A stretch of DNA of 15,092 bases. Source: an uncultured Acidobacteriota bacterium (lineage in GTDB: Bacteria; Acidobacteriota; Vicinamibacteria; Vicinamibacterales; SCN-69-37). How positions within the stretch are numbered: the stretch's first letter is position 1; every line of letters begins with the position of its first letter. The stretch spans positions 1 through 15,092 of the forward strand of contig CALFMR010000227.1 in assembly GCA_937880585.1 (NCBI GenBank). The letters are read 5' to 3'. The notes under the pieces were generated by a model that did no database searches, was not told the DNA's origin, and saw only the letters and a list, made by a program, of their open reading frames with translations. The position numbers were made by a program, and so were the translations under genes. This document shows, piece by piece, positions 1-7,728 of the stretch.

Positions 1-1
1 C

Positions 2-1789
2 GTCCGCCGCCTGGCTCGAGCCACGCTCGCCGCGATCCTGGCCGCGACGCTCTCAGCCTGCGCATCGACGGCGCTCAAGCAGGGCCAAGCCGCCGAGGAC
101 CTGCGCGACTACGACTTGGCGGTCGCCAGCTACCAGCGCGCCGTGCGCGAACATCCACGCGACCGAGATGCGCAGCTCGGGCTCGAACGCTCGCGGCTCC
201 GCGCCTCCGAAGCGCACCTGCTGCGCGGACGCCGGCTGTCGAGCCAGGGCCGCGATCAGGACGCGCTCGTCGAGCTGCAGCTCGCCAACGAACTGAACCC
301 GACGAGCGAAGAAGTCGAAACCGAACTGCGCCGCGTGCGCATCGCGCTGCGTGAGCAGCTCAGTCGGCCCGAGAACGGCGAGACGCGACTCGAGTCGCTC
401 ATCGAGAGCACGCGCGATCTCCCGCCCGCCGGCGACACGCTGCCCAACACGACGCTGCCGTCCGAAATTGCAACCGGCAGCCGGCTGACCGTCCGCAGCC
501 TCTATCTCCTCCTCGCGCGACTCGGCCACATCTCGGTGACGTTCGATCCTGACGTCGAGGATCTGCCGGCGCCCGCGAGCCTGCTGAACGGCATGACGCT
601 CGCCCGCGCGCTCGACGAGGTCGGACGCGCGACGCACACCTTCTATCACGTGACCGCCCCGTCAGCGATCGTCGTCGCGCCCGACACGCCACCGAAGCGG
701 CGGCAGTACACGGACGAAGTCCTGCGCGAGTTCACGGTGCAGAACGCCGATCTCAAAGAAACGATCGACGCGCTGCGCATCGTCGCCGACACACGCTACA
801 TCGCGCCGGTCACGGGCACGAACATGATCCTCGTGCGCGACACACCCGAACGGCTGAACGTCATCGGCCGCTTTCTCAGCGCGTTCGACAAGGCGCGGCC
901 GGAAGTCGTCGTCGACGTCGAAGTACTCGAGGTCGACCGCACGGCGCTCCGCGAGTACGGCCTGCAGATCGCGTCGCCCGGCTCGCCGGGCATCGACGGC
1001 TCGGCCGACGTCAACTCGACCAACGGCATCTCGCTCAGCACGTTGCGCACGCTCAGCCAGTCGAACGTGCTCATGACGAACATCCCGGCGCTGTACTATC
1101 GGTTGCTGAAGACGGACTCGCGGACACGCATCCTCGCCAACCCGCACCTCCGCATCACGGATGGGACCACCGCCACGGCGAGCTTTGGCCAGCGCGTGCC
1201 CGTGCCGCGGTTGACGATCACGCCTATCGCGCAGGGCGGGGCTGCCATCCAGCCGCAGACGCAGTTCGACTACGAGACGATCGGCGTGAACATCGGCATC
1301 ACGCCGCGCACGCATCCGAACGACGACGTGACGCTGGCGCTGAACATCGAGCTCAGCAGCCTCGGCGCGGCCGGCTACAACGGGCTGCCAACCTTCGGGC
1401 AGCGCAATGTGACGACGTCGATTCGACTGAAGGACGGCGAGACGAACATCCTCGCCGGACTCATTCGCGAGGACGAGCGGACCGAGCACGACACGATCCC
1501 CGGCCTCGGCGACGTCCCGGTGCTCGGTAAGCTCTTCGCCCGCAACCACAAAGAAGCCGAGCAGACGGACGTCGTTGTCATGCTGACGCCGCACATCGTA
1601 CGTGTGCTGGATTTGTCGGCAGAGGACCTGCGGCCGCTGCGATTGCCGATCGACACGGGCCCAACCGCCTCGCTCGGAGTACGCCCGATTCAAGCGCCGC
1701 CGCGCGCGCCGTCTGCGGTGCCGGCGCCCACGCCATCGGGCGCCGCGCCGGGCAGTGAGCCGGGGCCGGTGAACTTCGGAGGACAGTAA
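2..1789 (+). CDS. Secretin (GspD/PilQ-type outer-membrane channel) lipoprotein, 5' end outside window
   Basis: The frame is open from base 2, so the start codon lies upstream; 595 residues are visible. The first 20 visible residues form a signal peptide ending in a lipobox (LSAC, Cys codon at 59-61), predicting a lipid-anchored outer-membrane protein. Next come helical TPR-like repeats (about visible residues 22-95), then small N-type periplasmic domains (about 155-310). The secretin barrel domain follows, with the ILANPHLR stretch, the VPVLGKLF element and the closing TDVVVMLTPHIVRV signature (about 1562-1606). A Pro/Ala-rich tail of about 40 residues ends the protein. Secretins form the outer-membrane pore of type II secretion and type IV pilus machines. 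No AMIN domain is seen and no partner genes are in the window, so I cannot choose between GspD and PilQ. It is transcribed toward murA. Confidence 0.9.
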   Translation, partial: VRRLARATLAAILAATLSACASTALKQGQAAEDLRDYDLAVASYQRAVREHPRDRDAQLGLERSRLRASEAHLLRGRRLSSQGRDQDALVELQLANELNPTSEEVETELRRVRIALREQLSRPENGETRLESLIESTRDLPPAGDTLPNTTLPSEIATGSRLTVRSLYLLLARLGHISVTFDPDVEDLPAPASLLNGMTLARALDEVGRATHTFYHVTAPSAIVVAPDTPPKRRQYTDEVLREFTVQNADLKETIDALRIVADTRYIAPVTGTNMILVRDTPERLNVIGRFLSAFDKARPEVVVDVEVLEVDRTALREYGLQIASPGSPGIDGSADVNSTNGISLSTLRTLSQSNVLMTNIPALYYRLLKTDSRTRILANPHLRITDGTTATASFGQRVPVPRLTITPIAQGGAAIQPQTQFDYETIGVNIGITPRTHPNDDVTLALNIELSSLGAAGYNGLPTFGQRNVTTSIRLKDGETNILAGLIREDERTEHDTIPGLGDVPVLGKLFARNHKEAEQTDVVVMLTPHIVRVLDLSAEDLRPLRLPIDTGPTASLGVRPIQAPPRAPSAVPAPTPSGAAPGSEPGPVNFGGQ

Positions 1790-1799
1790 GACTTTCTGT

Positions 1800-1822
1800 G
1801 GAGCCTGAACGCTCGGGGCTCC
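1800..1822 (+). terminator. Possible hairpin terminator downstream of the secretin gene
   Basis: Arms GGAGCC (1800-1805) and GGCTCC (1817-1822) flank an 11-nt loop, extended by one T-A pair (1799/1823), beginning about 10 bases after the secretin stop. There is no T-run after it, so intrinsic termination is uncertain; it may only protect the 3' end. Confidence 0.3.
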
Positions 1823-1829
1823 AGGGCGG

Positions 1830-1881
1830 TGTCATCTTCTTTGCAGTGCGCTGGGGCCCCACCCCCAGCGCTACGGCGCTC
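1830..1881 (+). repeat. 52-bp direct repeat, copy 1, with 9-bp hairpin
   Basis: This is identical to 1947-1998 except at one base (C at 1851, T at 1968). It contains a perfect 9-bp stem, GCGCTGGGG (1848-1856) against CCCCAGCGC (1863-1871), with a 6-nt loop. A second, mutually exclusive small hairpin AGCGC-TACG-GCGCT (1867-1880) overlaps its right arm. The repeat lies in the spacer between two convergent genes, so it could act as a transcript-end structure for either strand. It has no open frame with coding character. Confidence 0.85.
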
Positions 1882-1946
1882 TCGCTTCGCTCGCAGGCCC
1901 TCTATCTGTGCCTCTTCGCGATCTTCGCGGCTTTGCGTGAGGTCTC

Positions 1947-1998
1947 TGTCATCTTCTTTGCAGTGCGTTGGGGCCCCACCCCCAGCGCTACGGCGCTC
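1947..1998 (+). repeat. 52-bp direct repeat, copy 2
   Basis: This is the second copy, 117 bp downstream of the first. The single difference from copy 1 falls in the hairpin stem and turns a C-G pair into T/G, which stays a G-U wobble in plus-strand RNA. Right after it, GACACC (1999-2004) and GGTGTC (2027-2032) form an inverted repeat. The second of these arms starts a partial third repeat unit (TGTCATCTT, 2029-2037). Confidence 0.85.
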
Positions 1999-2026
1999 GA
2001 CACCCTCGCTACGCTCGGGGTCTCGC

Positions 2027-2037
2027 GGTGTCATCTT
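2027..2037 (+). repeat. Partial third unit of the 52-bp repeat (first bases only)
   Basis: GGTGTCATCTT matches the left boundary of copy 1 (GGTGTCATCTT at 1828-1838) and then diverges into a T/C-rich stretch. It looks like a truncated repeat end, 38 bases before the murA stop on the opposite strand. Confidence 0.45.
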
Positions 2038-2074
2038 TTCTTAGCTCTGTCCCCCTGTCCCCTGATCCCTGTCA

Positions 2075-3337
2075 TCAGTCTTCCTGTCTCGCCACATCCG
2101 CGCCCAGGGCGCGCAGGCGTTCGACGACGTCCTGGTAGCCGCGTTCGACGGTTTCGATCTCGAGCACCGTGCTCTGACCTTCAGCGGCGAGGGCGGCGGC
2201 GATCAGGGCCATGCCGGATCGGATGTCGCGGCTGTCGAGCGTGCGGCCGCGCAGTTTCGTCGGACCGGTCACGATGATCCGGTGTGGATCGCACAGGAAG
2301 AGATCCGCGCGCATCGCGCTCAACTGTTCGAGCGCGAACAGGCGCAGCTCGTACATCCAGTCGTGCACGAGCGTGCCGCCTTGTGCCTGTGTGGCGAGCA
2401 CGGTGACGAGGCTGACGATGTCGCTCGGGAAGCCGGGCCAGAGTCCCGTCGTGATGCGGCGCGCGCCGACGAGCGACGATGGGAAGACGGCAAAGCGGTT
2501 GTCTTCGAGCTCGAAACGCAGGTGCAGTTCGGCGAGTACGGCGGCAATCGGCTCGAGATCCTGCTCGTGAACGCCGGTGACCTCGACTTCGCCACCCGTG
2601 ACGGCGGCGACAACGGCCCAGGACGCGGCTTCTATATAGTCGCCGCGCAAGACGTGCGTCGCACCGGTCAGCCGGCCAGGCGGCGCGATGCGGATCGTCG
2701 ACGTGCCGGTCCCTTCGACGCCAACGCCCATCGCGGCGAGGAAGCGACACAGTTCGGCGACGTGCGGCTCACACGCGGCGTTGCGGATCTCGGTTGGTCC
2801 TGACGCCTGCGCGGCGGCGAGCAGCGCTGTCTCGGTGCCCGTGACTGACGCTTCGACGAGATACATCGACGCACCGGCAAGTCCATCCGGCGCTTCGATC
2901 GCGTGCCCAGCGGGCGTGTCGACGATACGCGCGCCGAGCCCGACGAGCGCGCGCAGGTGCGTCGCAATCGATCGCCGCGCGGGAAAGTCGCCGCCCGGTG
3001 GTGCGATCACCGCCCGCTTCTGCCGTCCGAGCAGCGCGCCGAGGAGCAACACCGACCCGCGCAGCTTGCCGACGAGTTTCGGATCGGGCTCCGATGACCG
3101 GATGTCGCGGCACGTCACGCGCAGCGTCGACGTCCCGCGCCCCTCGACCGTCGCGCCGAGCGACTGCAGAAGATCGATCATCACGGCGACGTCGCGGATG
3201 TGCGGGACGTTGCGGATCTCGCACGTCTCGGTCGTCAGCAGACACGCGGCCAGCAGCGGCAGTGCCGCGTTCTTGTTGCCCTCGACGTCGACGCGGCCTG
3301 ACAGGCGGCGGCCGCCGTGGATCAGCAGTTCAGCCAT
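2075..3337 (-). CDS. murA: MurA, UDP-N-acetylglucosamine 1-carboxyvinyltransferase (Asp-type active site)
   Basis: This cytoplasmic enzyme transfers enolpyruvate from PEP to UDP-GlcNAc, the first committed step of peptidoglycan synthesis. At 420 aa it has the usual family length and the two-domain EPSP-synthase-like fold. Lys22-Asn23 (GNKNAALP) are in place, as are Asp306 (WPGFPSDIVS), Glu330 and Arg332 (MYELRLF) and Arg399 (ERGYQDV). The loop that carries the catalytic Cys of E. coli MurA (Cys115) here reads PGGDFPARR, with Asp117 in its place. Natural Asp variants such as those of Mycobacterium and Chlamydia are active and fosfomycin-insensitive. The LCDPHR motif also fits this Asp-type group. 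The ATG at 3337 is chosen because it begins the conserved N-terminus and has a GGAG (3342-3345) four bases ahead; a longer upstream frame runs into murB. It is last in the five-gene operon, one base after the murB stop. Confidence 0.95.
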   Translation of the reverse strand: MAELLIHGGRRLSGRVDVEGNKNAALPLLAACLLTTETCEIRNVPHIRDVAVMIDLLQSLGATVEGRGTSTLRVTCRDIRSSEPDPKLVGKLRGSVLLLGALLGRQKRAVIAPPGGDFPARRSIATHLRALVGLGARIVDTPAGHAIEAPDGLAGASMYLVEASVTGTETALLAAAQASGPTEIRNAACEPHVAELCRFLAAMGVGVEGTGTSTIRIAPPGRLTGATHVLRGDYIEAASWAVVAAVTGGEVEVTGVHEQDLEPIAAVLAELHLRFELEDNRFAVFPSSLVGARRITTGLWPGFPSDIVSLVTVLATQAQGGTLVHDWMYELRLFALEQLSAMRADLFLCDPHRIIVTGPTKLRGRTLDSRDIRSGMALIAAALAAEGQSTVLEIETVERGYQDVVERLRALGADVARQED

Positions 3338-3338
3338 C

Positions 3339-4289
3339 TCACTCCGTTCCCAGATACACCAGCTCGTCGCGCAGATCGACGCCGAATCGATCCCGTACCG
3401 CCGTGCGCGCTCGCTCGACGAGCGCGCGGACGTCGCGCGCTGTCGCTTCACCAGCATTGACGACGAAATTCGCGTGCGTCGGCGAGATCAGCGCGCCGCC
3501 AACACGGTACCCCTTCAGTCCCGCCGCATCGACGAGCGCGCCGGCCGACGCGGGCCGATCGGCCGGCACCGGATCGCGCGCGCGGTCGGGATTCTGGAAC
3601 ACGCAGCCCGCGCTCGGCATCGCAAGCGGCTGCGTGCGCTTGCGATAGGCGAGCGACGCACGGGCCGTTTCGCGCAGCGCGGCGGGATCGGCCGGCGACA
3701 CGACGAAGTCGGCCGCGACCAGGATCTCGCCGCTGTGCTGCAGTCGGCTTGCATCATAGGCGAAGGCCATCTCCGGCGTCGCCGCCGTGCGCCGCTCGCC
3801 TGCCCGAGAGACCAGATGAAACGCGCGGCCGAGATCGCCGGCGTTTCTCCCCTGCCAGTGCGCGTTGCCGTGGACGGCGCCGCCGACCGTCCCGGGCGTG
3901 CCGGCCCACGGCTCGAGACCGGCCAGACCACGGCCAATCGTCCATCGCACGAGACCGTTGATCGTCACACCCGCCTCGGCGCGCACGACGTCCGGCGCTG
4001 GCTGCGAGATGCCCAGAGCGCGGAGGCGCACGACGATTCCTCGGATGCCGGCGTCAGCGACGAGCACGTTCGATCCGCCGCCGATCATCGTCACCGGAAC
4101 GTCCGCCTCAGCCGCCAGGCGCAGCACCGCAACGAGCGTGTCGACCGACCCGACGTCGACCCGCCAATCCGCCGGCCCGCCGATGTGAAACGTCGTCAGG
4201 GGCGCCAGGGGCTCGTCGGCGTGGACGAAGGCATCGCCCGCGATCGCGCGCAGCTCGTTGTCAATCTGCCGGCGAGTGGCCTCGGTCAT
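3339..4289 (-). CDS. murB: MurB, UDP-N-acetylenolpyruvoylglucosamine reductase (type II)
   Basis: This FAD enzyme reduces the MurA product with NADPH to UDP-MurNAc in the cytoplasm. It is 316 aa. The FAD-binding motifs GGGSNVL (70-76) and GTPGTVGGAV (130-139) are clear, as is the C-terminal HANFVVN. The proton-donor position in SAGCVFQNP is Cys229; Ser is the E. coli residue and Cys occurs in other type II enzymes. The C-terminal catalytic Glu is Glu309 (DELVYLG), matching Glu325 of E. coli. The Tyr-Arg pair of many MurBs (YRDS in E. coli) reads Tyr178-Asp-Ala-Ser-Arg here, so the Arg sits three residues later or is lost. The start ATG overlaps the mpl stop (ATGA), and no strong ribosome site is seen, so translation is probably coupled. 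Confidence 0.96.
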   Translation of the reverse strand: MTEATRRQIDNELRAIAGDAFVHADEPLAPLTTFHIGGPADWRVDVGSVDTLVAVLRLAAEADVPVTMIGGGSNVLVADAGIRGIVVRLRALGISQPAPDVVRAEAGVTINGLVRWTIGRGLAGLEPWAGTPGTVGGAVHGNAHWQGRNAGDLGRAFHLVSRAGERRTAATPEMAFAYDASRLQHSGEILVAADFVVSPADPAALRETARASLAYRKRTQPLAMPSAGCVFQNPDRARDPVPADRPASAGALVDAAGLKGYRVGGALISPTHANFVVNAGEATARDVRALVERARTAVRDRFGVDLRDELVYLGTE

Positions 4290-5686
4290 CGCGCCAGGGC
4301 CGCGAGCAGCTTGTCATGGATGCCCTCGAAACCGCCGTTGGACATGACGACGACAAGATCGCCCTCGCGCGCTTCGTCGGCGACGATCTTGACGATGTCG
4401 TCGACCTTCGGCACATAACGCGCGTGCCGGTGCGCCCGGACGATGTCGTCGACGAGCCGCTCGACGGACAGCCGTTCGTCCTCGGGCAGCGATGCGCGGA
4501 AGACAGCGGGCAGCAGGATCTCGTCCGCGCCGGACTCGATGAAGGCGCGGGCAAAATCGTCCTGGAACACGCGCCGGCAGGAGGTCGCGGATCGCGGCTC
4601 GAAGATCGCCCAGATGCGCCGATCTGGGTACGACGCGCGGACGGCGCGGAGCGTCTCGAGAATCGCGGTCGGATGGTGCGCGAAGTCGTCGAACACGGTG
4701 ACGCCGCGCGCCTCGCCCCGGCGTTCGAGCCGGCGCCGCACGCCGCTGAAGGCTAGGAGCCCCTTCCGCATTTCCTCCGCGGACAGGCCGACGGCCGAGC
4801 CCACCGCGATCGCCGCGAGCGCGTTGCGCACGTTGTGGACGCCGACGAGCGGCGATTCGAACGACCCGAACGGCTGGTCGCCGTGCCAGACCTCGAAGCG
4901 CATCTTCCCGGCCGACGGCTCGATTCCCGTCGCGCGCCAGTCGGCCGTCCCATCGATCCCGAACGTCTCGACGCGGCCACGTGCGTTGGTCGCGAGCGCC
5001 GCGGCCTCCGGGCTGTCAGCGCCGATGAACACGCGCCCGTGTCGAGGCACGATCGTGAGCAGCCGCCGGAACGCCGTGCGCAGCGCCTCCATATCCGGAT
5101 AGATGTCGGCATGGTCGTACTCGAGGTTGCCGACGACGACGATGTCCGGGAGGTATTTGAGGAACTTGGCCGTCTTGTCGAAGAACGCGCTGTCGTACTC
5201 GTCGCCTTCGATGACGAAGTCACGGCCGGACCCGAGGCGATAGCTGCCGTCGAAGTTCTGCGCGATGCCACCGACGAGCAGACTCGGATCGAGCCCGCCC
5301 GCCGTCAACAGCCACCCCGTCAACGCCGTCGTCGTCGTCTTGCCGTGCGTACCGGCGATGACAATCGAACGCGACTGCCAAAGGAAGTGATCGCGCACGG
5401 CCTCGGGCAGCGAGACGTAGTGAATCTTGCGATCGAGCACTTCCTCGAGCTCGGGATTGCCGCGCGAGATCGCGTTCCCGATGACGACCAGGTCGATCTC
5501 CGGCGTGATGTGCGCGGCGTCGTAGCCGTCGAGGACGCGAATCTCCTCGCGCGCGAGAAAGTCGCTCATCGGCGGGTACACGGCGTGATCGGAGCCCTGC
5601 ACGTCATGACCGCGCGCCTTGAGCATGGCGGCGAGTGTGGCCATCGCGGTGCCGCAGATGCCGATGAAATGGATGCGCGCCTTCAT
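4286..5686 (-). CDS. mpl: Mpl, UDP-MurNAc:L-Ala-gamma-D-Glu-meso-DAP ligase (murein peptide recycling)
   Basis: Mpl joins the intact tripeptide recovered from old peptidoglycan to UDP-MurNAc using ATP, bypassing MurC, MurD and MurE. At 466 aa it has full family length and the three-domain Mur ligase plan: N-terminal GICGTAM (9-15), ATP-binding GTHGKTTTT (112-120), and a C-terminal domain with DDFAHHPTAI (333-342) and FEPRSATS (362-369). The segment GDEYDSAFFDKTAKF (161-175) followed by NLEYDHADI separates Mpl from MurC. It overlaps ldcA upstream and murB downstream by four bases (ATGA). LdcA makes tripeptide and MurB makes UDP-MurNAc, the two substrates, so the gene order mirrors the pathway. 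A weak GAGG lies about 10-13 bases before the ATG. Confidence 0.94.
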   Translation of the reverse strand: MKARIHFIGICGTAMATLAAMLKARGHDVQGSDHAVYPPMSDFLAREEIRVLDGYDAAHITPEIDLVVIGNAISRGNPELEEVLDRKIHYVSLPEAVRDHFLWQSRSIVIAGTHGKTTTTALTGWLLTAGGLDPSLLVGGIAQNFDGSYRLGSGRDFVIEGDEYDSAFFDKTAKFLKYLPDIVVVGNLEYDHADIYPDMEALRTAFRRLLTIVPRHGRVFIGADSPEAAALATNARGRVETFGIDGTADWRATGIEPSAGKMRFEVWHGDQPFGSFESPLVGVHNVRNALAAIAVGSAVGLSAEEMRKGLLAFSGVRRRLERRGEARGVTVFDDFAHHPTAILETLRAVRASYPDRRIWAIFEPRSATSCRRVFQDDFARAFIESGADEILLPAVFRASLPEDERLSVERLVDDIVRAHRHARYVPKVDDIVKIVADEAREGDLVVVMSNGGFEGIHDKLLAALAR

Positions 5687-6627
5687 GCGGCGGCCGCCTC
5701 GTCGAAGATCAGACGCGGACGCGCGTCGGCGATCACGCGGACCGAGACACCCAACGGCACGCTGAGCGTCGGCCGATTCGTATGACCCGCGGGCACGTTG
5801 ACGATCACAGGGCCGGAAAAATCAGCGAAGAACTCTTCCATGACTTGACGACCGGTGATCCCATCCGCGCCCTCGTCGCAGTTCGGCAGTTCGCCGATGA
5901 CGACGGCCGCGGCGTGCGCGAGACGGCCGCTGGAGGCGAGTTGCACGAGCATGCGTCGCAGACGATACGGCCGCTCGCCGATGTCCTCGACGAGCAGCAC
6001 GTAACCGGCCGGAGGGTCGAACGCGAACGGAGTCCCGAGTGACGCGACCACCTGAGTCAGCGTCCCGCCGAAGAGCGGGCCCTCGACTTCCCCACCGCGA
6101 ATGGACGCGCCGTTGTCGATCGCGACTTCGCCGATCGGATCGGCCGAGAGGCTCGCGAGAAACGACGCGACGTCGTACGCCGTCGGTCCGCGCGCAATTC
6201 GCCGGTCGATCATCGCGCCGTACACGGACGTGAGGCCGGCGCGCTGGTTGATGAACGTGTGCAGCGACGTGACGTCGCTGTAGCCGACGAAGGCCGTACG
6301 TCGATCGGCAATCCGCGCCGCGTCCAGGTGCGCAAGCGTCTCGACGCTCCCATAACCGCCGCGGACCGCGATGACGGCGTCGACGTCGTCAGCGGTCAAC
6401 GCGCGCATCAGCGATTCGGCGCGACGATTGGCCGGACCCGCGACGATGGGCTCGCGATCGAAGACGCTGTTGTCGTAGACGGGCACGAAGCCAAGGCGCG
6501 TGAGCTCGGCGACACCGGCGTCCAACTCTTCGCGCACGAATGGGCTGGCCGGCGCGACGAGCGCGACACGGCTACCAGGACGGACGGGCCGGAACGGGCG
6601 AAGCCCCGCGCGGGTCCGCGGTGTCAT
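5683..6627 (-). CDS. ldcA: LD-carboxypeptidase (peptidase family S66, LdcA-like)
   Basis: This is a cytoplasmic serine peptidase that removes the terminal D-Ala from recovered murein tetrapeptides, giving the tripeptide used by Mpl. The protein is 314 aa. The S66 triad is visible: Ser117 in VGYSDVTSLH, Glu214 in LLVEDIGERPY and His282 in AGHTNRPTLSVPLG. These sit almost exactly at the positions known for Pseudomonas LdcA (115, 217, 285). No signal peptide is seen. The frame stays open 79 codons further upstream, but only from ATG 6627 does the family N-terminus appear (LRPFRPVRPGSRVALVAPAS). That start also gives the ATGA overlap with nagZ. The extra upstream frame is Arg-rich shadow sequence within nagZ. 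Confidence 0.93.
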   Translation of the reverse strand: MTPRTRAGLRPFRPVRPGSRVALVAPASPFVREELDAGVAELTRLGFVPVYDNSVFDREPIVAGPANRRAESLMRALTADDVDAVIAVRGGYGSVETLAHLDAARIADRRTAFVGYSDVTSLHTFINQRAGLTSVYGAMIDRRIARGPTAYDVASFLASLSADPIGEVAIDNGASIRGGEVEGPLFGGTLTQVVASLGTPFAFDPPAGYVLLVEDIGERPYRLRRMLVQLASSGRLAHAAAVVIGELPNCDEGADGITGRQVMEEFFADFSGPVIVNVPAGHTNRPTLSVPLGVSVRVIADARPRLIFDEAAAA

Positions 6628-7706
6628 GCCCAGCCCGCCATCTCGCGCGCCACAGCTTGATGCGCGTCGCAGCCGACGAGATCGAGACGCGCTCGCGCGG
6701 CTGGCTGACGCTGCAGGAATCGTGCTTTGACTCGCTCCTGGCGCGCCATGGCGTCGTCGATCCGCGTCGACGAGAGTCGCTCGGACTCCGCGGCGTGGAT
6801 CAGCGCCTCGAGCGCGGCCGCCTGTTCGTCGGCCGTCGAGTTGCACAAGAGCACGACGTCGCACCCGGCGACGACGGCCTGCACCGTTGCCTCGGGCAGC
6901 GGCGCCTCGCGGCTGATGGCCTTCATCCCCAGATCGTCGCTGAAGACGACGCCGGGGAAGCCGAGCGCGTCCTTGAGGAGGTGCTGGACGACGCGCCGCG
7001 AGAGCGTGGCCGGACGATCGGGGTCGATGGCCGGCACGACGATGTGCGCCGTCATCAGGGCGGCGACGCCCGCGTCGATCGCGCGGCGGAAGGGTACGAG
7101 CTCCACGGCCTCGAGCCGCCGCTTCTCGTGTTCAACGACCGGGAGCGTCTCGTGCGAATCCACCGTCGTGTCGCCATGACCGGGAAAGTGCTTGCCGCAG
7201 GCCGCGACACCGGCGTCCTGGAGCGAGCGAATGACAGCGGCACTGAGGCGCGCGACGTCGTCAGCGCGCTCGGACAGCGCGCGATCCCCGATGACGGGAT
7301 TCGACGGGTTGGTCTGCACGTCGAGGACCGGCGCATAGTCGAGGTTCACGCCAACCGCAGCGAGCTCGGCGGCAAGGGCCGCGGCAAACCGCGCGGCGAG
7401 ATCGTCGCTGCCGCTTCGACCGAGCGTCGCCGCCGGCGGCCACACGGTGAACGGCGTCTTCAGCCGCGCGACACGACCGCCTTCCTGGTCGACGCTGATC
7501 CAGAACGGCCAGTCGCGCGCGAGCGCCGCGACATCTCGCGAAAGCTCCGCGACCTGCAAGGGGTCGACGACGTTTCGAGCGAAGTAGATGACACCGGCGA
7601 GATCGAACTCGGCGGCCAGGTCGCGGAGGGAGTCGGGAACGGCCGGGCCGTCGAAGCCGGCCACGGCGAACCGGCCGACGTGGCGTCGAAGGTCCCGAAG
7701 CGACAT
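6624..7706 (-). CDS. nagZ: NagZ, beta-N-acetylhexosaminidase (glycoside hydrolase family 3)
   Basis: NagZ cleaves GlcNAc from GlcNAc-anhydroMurNAc (peptides) during wall recycling. It is 360 aa from ATG 7706 and lacks a signal peptide, which suggests a cytoplasmic enzyme. Diagnostic motifs are the mobile catalytic loop KHFPGHGDTTVDSH (172-185, with the Asp183/His185 dyad) and SDDLGM (256-261), holding the GH3 nucleophile Asp (Asp257). DQEGGRVARL (73-82) is also typical. Another ATG at 7736 is in frame but would overlap the divergent kinase gene and the promoter box, so 7706 is preferred. It is the first gene of nagZ-ldcA-mpl-murB-murA and overlaps ldcA by ATGA. A perfect TATAAT sits only about 10 bases before the ATG, implying a nearly leaderless mRNA. 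Confidence 0.94.
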   Translation of the reverse strand: MSLRDLRRHVGRFAVAGFDGPAVPDSLRDLAAEFDLAGVIYFARNVVDPLQVAELSRDVAALARDWPFWISVDQEGGRVARLKTPFTVWPPAATLGRSGSDDLAARFAAALAAELAAVGVNLDYAPVLDVQTNPSNPVIGDRALSERADDVARLSAAVIRSLQDAGVAACGKHFPGHGDTTVDSHETLPVVEHEKRRLEAVELVPFRRAIDAGVAALMTAHIVVPAIDPDRPATLSRRVVQHLLKDALGFPGVVFSDDLGMKAISREAPLPEATVQAVVAGCDVVLLCNSTADEQAAALEALIHAAESERLSSTRIDDAMARQERVKARFLQRQPAARARLDLVGCDAHQAVAREMAGWA

Positions 7707-7715
7707 TCGCCCGAC

Positions 7716-7723
7716 ATTATAAT
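7716..7723. promoter_or_regulatory. Palindromic divergent -10 box between nagZ and the sugar kinase gene
   Basis: The 10-bp palindrome CATTATAATG (7715-7724) gives a perfect TATAAT on the plus strand (7718-7723) and on the minus strand (7721-7716). It is the only AT-rich patch in a 22-bp divergent spacer. Normal spacing would put plus-strand transcription near 7730, at the kinase GTG (7729), and minus-strand transcription near 7709, three bases before the nagZ ATG. I find no good -35 hexamer on either side. The two -10 boxes overlap, so polymerase could fire only one way at a time. Confidence 0.65.
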
Positions 7724-7728
7724 GCGCC

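Noticed and set aside
662..1693. A 343-codon minus-strand frame opposite the secretin
   Set aside because: The translation is Arg/Asp/Val-rich without motifs, while the plus strand encodes a clear secretin.
1828..2037. CRISPR-like array or insertion-sequence remnant
   Set aside because: There are only two full 52-bp units with unequal spacing, no uniform spacers, no transposase and no target-site duplication.
1798..2277. Plus-strand frames through the 52-bp repeats
   Set aside because: The translations repeat the repeat itself and end in Arg-rich shadow of murA; no coding signature.
2075..3337. MurA as a broken gene or an AroA (EPSP synthase)
   Set aside because: Loss of the Cys is a known functional Asp variant, and all other MurA residues (Lys22, Asn23, Asp306, Arg399) are kept.
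2688..4418. A 576-codon open frame on the plus strand opposite murA and murB
   Set aside because: It is Arg/Ser/Pro/Ala-rich, matches no family I know, and lies antisense to two genes with intact catalytic motifs. GC-rich codon use in the true genes makes such frames common.
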